The notes under the pieces were generated by a model, which saw nothing but the letters and a program-made list of their open reading frames with translations, was not told the origin of the DNA and searched no databases. Below, piece by piece: positions 7,570-11,173 of a stretch of DNA of 11,173 nucleotides. The DNA is from Akkermansiaceae bacterium UBA1506. Lineage in GTDB: Bacteria > Verrucomicrobiota > Verrucomicrobiia > Verrucomicrobiales > DEV007. The position numbers and the translations under genes were made by a program. Location: positions 1 through 11,173 of the forward strand of contig DCQY01000098.1 in the NCBI GenBank assembly GCA_002323995.1, read 5' to 3'. The first letter of the stretch is position 1. Every line of letters begins with the position of its first letter.

Positions 7570-10005
7570 TCAACGGCGGCGCTTTCGAAAGAAGCCGTCA
7601 AATAATCCACTTCCCTCACGGGAAGTCCGGGGTATTGCCGTAGGATCGTTCGGCACCGGGATAAGCTCGCCTTCAATGGGTAACTCTTCTGGACCATCAC
7701 GAAAAATGGAATGGACCGGACCACGGTATGAGAACTCCTTATCGGGTTCCCCATAGAGTTCCTTCAACCTAGTCGCAGCATCGCGGACCTCGTTGTAATT
7801 GTCTTCGGTCAGATAACGCTTCAGGAACTCTCCCACTACTGGTGCGGCCTTGCTGCTTCCACTAACTTTTTCACCGGGCTCACCTTCGTAGATCACAGCA
7901 AAAGAATAGACGGGGTATTTCGAAGGAAAGTATCCGGCGAACCAGGCGATGTTCTGCTTATTGGCGATCTTCCACTGACCGGTTCCGGTCTTACCTGAAA
8001 CAGTAATTTTATGCGAAGCGCGACTAGCGGTTCCATTGCCGGCGTTAACCACGTCATACATGCCCCGCTGGACCGAGCGCAGCGAATAGTTGTCCACCTG
8101 CAAATTATTTGCTACTTCAGTGGGGAAGGTTCGTACGATTTCATGGTTTAGGTCCTGAATTTGAAGAACGAGACGAGGCTTTAAAACTTCGCGGCCATTA
8201 CCAATCGCGGCCATCATCCGAGCGATTTGGAGCGGCGTTGTTTCTACTTTACCCTGACCAATACTCATAACCGCTTCTTCACCGTCGGACATAAGGTAAC
8301 CATATTCATCGAGCCAATAACGGTTGCTTGGAATGAATCCGGAGTTCTCGTTTAAGGGGATCCCTGTCTTTTGACCAAGACCCAAACGAGTGGCCATGTA
8401 ACTCATAGAATCAGCACCGGCGCGAGTCGCCACTTCGTAGAACCAGGTGTTACAGGAACGAGTAATCGCTCCCACAACATTCATGTAACCTTCCTCGTCT
8501 TTACTCCAGTTTCGCATCACCACGTTTCCCACCTGCCATGCGGGAGGACACGGATAGACATCGGCAGCAGAGATATAGCCACTCTCCAGAAAGCCAAGAG
8601 ACACTGGAATCTTAAAGGTCGATGCCGGTGGGTATGCGGCGCGGAAAGCCCGGGCATAAAGCGGCTTATCAGGATCTTCGACGAGGGCAGAATATTGTTC
8701 CTGACTGATCTCCGGAATAAACAAATTTGGATCGAAGGACGGGTTACTCGCCATTGCCATGATGTCGCCGGTGCGGCAATCCATTATCACCATGGCTCCC
8801 CGCTTGACCTTCTCTTCGAGCAAGTCCTCAGCAATCCGTTGCATCTCAAGATCAATTGAGGTCACCACGTTGTAGCCGGGCTGGGGGCGAGAGAGGACAT
8901 CTTCCTTAACCTTGCTGCCGTCAGCCTCAAACAAGACATTAGTCCGACCCGGCTTACCACGAAGATCGGTTTCAAACGCTTTCTCAAGGCCATCCACACC
9001 CATGCCCTGGCGCCACATGTCCTCATCGTTGACGATCGGACCCGTGAGACGCGGGGGACGCTTACCCACGTAACCGACTACATGCCCGAGAGTCTTACCT
9101 TGCGGATAATGCCGCAAATAAATCGGATGCAAACTCAATCCCTCCATCTGCTGGCGACTCATGCTATCCACCTGCTCGTCATTAAGGACAGAGGAAAAGG
9201 CCAGCGGTACCCAGCGGCGGTCTTTGTAATGATTAATTACAGTGCGTCCCGGCAAGTCCCACTTAGTTTCGAGAATCCGGTTCACATGCACGATGCGCTC
9301 ACCGGCATAACGAAGAACTTCAGCATCGGAAACTTCTTCGCCTAAGAAGGGGAAATTAATTGCTGCGTAATAGGCGACTCGTGATTGGGCAAGCGGGTAG
9401 CCGTTGCGATCGAGCAACTGTCCTCGTGGAGCGGGTATAGAAAAGGTGAATGTCCGCGCTTCCGTTCGCGTCGCGAGACTGGACTTTTCACCGTCACGGT
9501 TTATCTGCTGAGACTTCGCCAGAATATCCTTGGCACTAATCATGACAGAAGAAGGCGGAGCTTCCTCAATCTTCTTAACGATAGAATCTTCAATGGCTAC
9601 TTCCTCCTCTACCGTGGCCCCTTCGGCCATTTGAATTTCCTCCTTGGATTCCTCCTCTTGACCTGCTCCGGGCGCAAGTTCGGCCGGAATCTCGACAGCC
9701 ACATCACCCTCGCCCATCCCTCCAGTGATGGAAGTATTACCGTCATCGAGCACAGCCGAGGTATTGGTTTCCGATCCCTCATCCTCGAACTTCGGTATCG
9801 AGATGGAATCTGGAACCATTTCGGCACTCCCTTGGGCATCGCTGCCATTCTGATCAGGCGCAGCCTTCGGGTTAGGAGCCCCTTCTTCCTTCAATGGCAG
9901 GGGATCCGGGGCAGCAGCATCCTGCGCCTTGGCCGAAGCCAACATGCCGACCGCAATTAAAACGGCGGGAATAGAAAATGTGACCCGTCGGGTAAGAGTG
10001 AGCAT
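7570..10005 (-). CDS. mrdA: Class B penicillin-binding protein, PBP2-like transpeptidase
   Basis: PBP2 cross-links peptidoglycan in the periplasm during elongation. Counted from the ATG at 10005 (811 residues), a hydrophobic signal or anchor lies at about 8-25 (VTFSIPAVLIAVGMLASAKA). A long acidic, Pro/Ala-rich segment follows to about 185. The PBP dimerisation domain starts with PRGQLLDRNGYPLAQS (193-208). The transpeptidase has all three motifs: SxxK in YPPASTFK (Ser462, Lys465), SxN as SCN (517-519), and KTG in VSGKTGTG (672-674). The C-terminus is a basic tail (FFRKRRR). The linker makes it longer than typical PBP2 (about 600-650). A TTG at 10080 would add 25 residues and overlap the uvrC stop as TTGA. 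I prefer the ATG, but translational coupling makes the TTG possible. It is downstream of uvrC. The symbol is inferred from PBP2 similarity; mreC and rodA are not in the window. Confidence 0.9.
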   Translation of the reverse strand: MLTLTRRVTFSIPAVLIAVGMLASAKAQDAAAPDPLPLKEEGAPNPKAAPDQNGSDAQGSAEMVPDSISIPKFEDEGSETNTSAVLDDGNTSITGGMGEGDVAVEIPAELAPGAGQEEESKEEIQMAEGATVEEEVAIEDSIVKKIEEAPPSSVMISAKDILAKSQQINRDGEKSSLATRTEARTFTFSIPAPRGQLLDRNGYPLAQSRVAYYAAINFPFLGEEVSDAEVLRYAGERIVHVNRILETKWDLPGRTVINHYKDRRWVPLAFSSVLNDEQVDSMSRQQMEGLSLHPIYLRHYPQGKTLGHVVGYVGKRPPRLTGPIVNDEDMWRQGMGVDGLEKAFETDLRGKPGRTNVLFEADGSKVKEDVLSRPQPGYNVVTSIDLEMQRIAEDLLEEKVKRGAMVIMDCRTGDIMAMASNPSFDPNLFIPEISQEQYSALVEDPDKPLYARAFRAAYPPASTFKIPVSLGFLESGYISAADVYPCPPAWQVGNVVMRNWSKDEEGYMNVVGAITRSCNTWFYEVATRAGADSMSYMATRLGLGQKTGIPLNENSGFIPSNRYWLDEYGYLMSDGEEAVMSIGQGKVETTPLQIARMMAAIGNGREVLKPRLVLQIQDLNHEIVRTFPTEVANNLQVDNYSLRSVQRGMYDVVNAGNGTASRASHKITVSGKTGTGQWKIANKQNIAWFAGYFPSKYPVYSFAVIYEGEPGEKVSGSSKAAPVVGEFLKRYLTEDNYNEVRDAATRLKELYGEPDKEFSYRGPVHSIFRDGPEELPIEGELIPVPNDPTAIPRTSREGSGLFDGFFRKRRR

Positions 10006-10076
10006 GCGTGACAAGATGGTGAGAATAACATTAGCACGAACTCCAAGCCGCGCCCAATGCGAATACGCGAGATTCC

Positions 10077-11173
10077 TCAATGAGTTTTCAAAAAATGTTC
10101 AATTTCCATAGCGAGTTTGCTGGTAATTCCTGTGACCTCACCAATCTGTTCGGGAGTCGCTTTTCTCAGGCGGGTCACCGACCCGAACTTCATGAGGAGG
10201 CGCTCCTTACGCGCCCGACTGATGCCGGGACAGTCATCGAGGATACTTTCCTCGACTCGCCTCTTCATCAGCAGTTGGTGATACCCGTTGGCAAAGCGGT
10301 GCGCTTCATCCCGTATTCGCTGCAATAATTTAAGTGCTCCCCTATCATGAGGAATTAAAAGTGGCTCTGACTCACCGGGGCGAAACACTTCTTCCCTCTG
10401 CTTGGCTAAGCCGATCACAGGCAGATCATGCAACCCCAAACGATTGAGTTCCTTCACCGCCATACCGAGTTGCCCTTTGCCACCATCCACAACGACGAGG
10501 TCCGGCAATCGCACAAATGGCCTCCTCTTCTCGTCTCCGTCCTCAGCGGCGGTGGCTTCCACGTCCTCAATGCGACGCATCGCTGCCAGAGGATTCTCCT
10601 GCGTCGCATCAGCGAATTCCTCGCCGACCCGCTCTCGGGCTTCAAGAAGAATACGGGAATAGCGACGGCGAATCACCTCCGCCATACTGGCAAAATCATC
10701 TTGCCCTTTCACCGTTTTAATACGGTATCGGCGGTAACTACCGTTGTCGGCCACTCCGTTCGTAAAACGCACCATCGAAGCCACAATGTGATTTGAGGAA
10801 ATGTTAGAAATATCGAAGCACTCCATCACCGTCGGCTCGCGATCAAGATCGAGATATTCCTGTAACTCCTTCAAATCAGCTTGAGGATTAATCGCCTTAC
10901 CCGGAACGCCGCGCTTCCGAAACTGGCGCGTCGGCCGCAGGGTCTTCTTAAGGTTGTCAATCATGTCACGCAACTGGGCTGCGCGCTCAAAATCGAGCGC
11001 CGCCGAAGCCTCGGCCATTTCCTCCTCGATCGATCGAATCAAATCCTTGGAATGACCCTGCAGAAATTGGCAAGCCTGCTCGACCTTCACGAGATAGTCC
11101 TCCCGCGTAATCCGACCGATACACGGAGCTGTGCAATTTTTGATTACGTCGTTGTTACAATGCTGATAATCCC
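10077..11173 (-). CDS. uvrC: Excinuclease ABC subunit C (partial, 5' end outside window)
   Basis: UvrC makes both incisions in nucleotide excision repair after UvrA and UvrB locate damage. The visible 364 residues begin inside the protein, since the frame runs off the window at 11173, so the N-terminal GIY-YIG nuclease is not seen. Seen in order: a Cys-containing stretch (HCNNDVIKNCTAPCIGRITR), the UVR UvrB-binding motif (IEEEMAEASAALDFERAAQL), the RNase H-like nuclease with CFDISNISSNHIVASMVRF, then VVVDGGKGQLGMA, then PHDRGALKLLQRIRDEAHRF, and a C-terminal helix-hairpin-helix region (CPGISRARKERLLMKFGSVT). An acidic insert lies between the two halves of the nuclease (10509-10649). The GTG at 11090 is not the true start, because homology continues upstream. 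The stop TGA (10077-10079) overlaps a possible TTG start of the PBP gene. Confidence 0.96.
   Translation of the reverse strand, partial: DYQHCNNDVIKNCTAPCIGRITREDYLVKVEQACQFLQGHSKDLIRSIEEEMAEASAALDFERAAQLRDMIDNLKKTLRPTRQFRKRGVPGKAINPQADLKELQEYLDLDREPTVMECFDISNISSNHIVASMVRFTNGVADNGSYRRYRIKTVKGQDDFASMAEVIRRRYSRILLEARERVGEEFADATQENPLAAMRRIEDVEATAAEDGDEKRRPFVRLPDLVVVDGGKGQLGMAVKELNRLGLHDLPVIGLAKQREEVFRPGESEPLLIPHDRGALKLLQRIRDEAHRFANGYHQLLMKRRVEESILDDCPGISRARKERLLMKFGSVTRLRKATPEQIGEVTGITSKLAMEIEHFLKTH

Noticed and set aside
9385..9960. 191-residue plus-strand open frame opposite the PBP gene
   Set aside because: It lies antisense to the acidic linker coding region, whose base composition keeps the opposite strand open; no domain is seen.

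Overview
The window reads as ordinary chromosomal DNA of a Gram-negative bacterium. Mid-range GC, an lpxK lipid A gene, a single-chain glycyl-tRNA synthetase and the sequence style of the proteins suggest Verrucomicrobiota (Opitutales/Puniceicoccales-like). This placement comes from reading protein sequences only and is an inference. No mobile element, CRISPR array, tRNA, rRNA or phage gene was seen.

Layout from left to right. 1-189: AT-rich leader with a possible tail of an upstream gene and two small palindromes. 190-780 (+): ECF-type sigma factor. 812-1579 (-): RNase PH, convergent with the sigma gene, with a hairpin across the join. 1697-2887 (+): lpxK, divergent from rph, followed 9 bp later by a DUF456 membrane protein (2897-3439). 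3440-3789: no intact gene, but the minus strand carries what looks like a small protein gene broken by one frameshift (3571-3766), 23 bp downstream of glyS. 3790-5373 (-): glycyl-tRNA synthetase. 5374-5580: divergent promoter region with a hairpin before rpmB. 5581-6802 (+): rpmB, a divergent UreF-like gene and clpS, closely packed. 6792-7376 (-): exported DUF1287 protein whose 3' end overlaps that of clpS by 11 bp. 7570-10005 (-): class B penicillin-binding protein (PBP2-like) with a long acidic linker. 10077-11173 (-): uvrC, cut by the window end.

Most genes are housekeeping: transcription initiation, tRNA 3' maturation, lipid A synthesis, translation, N-degron proteolysis, cell-wall elongation and nucleotide excision repair. 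They do not form one pathway. I did not find a clear new multi-gene system. The points most worth a second look are the frameshifted small gene after glyS, the orphan UreF-like protein between rpmB and clpS, the acidic linker and ambiguous start of the PBP, the acidic insert in UvrC, and the near absence of Shine-Dalgarno sequences.
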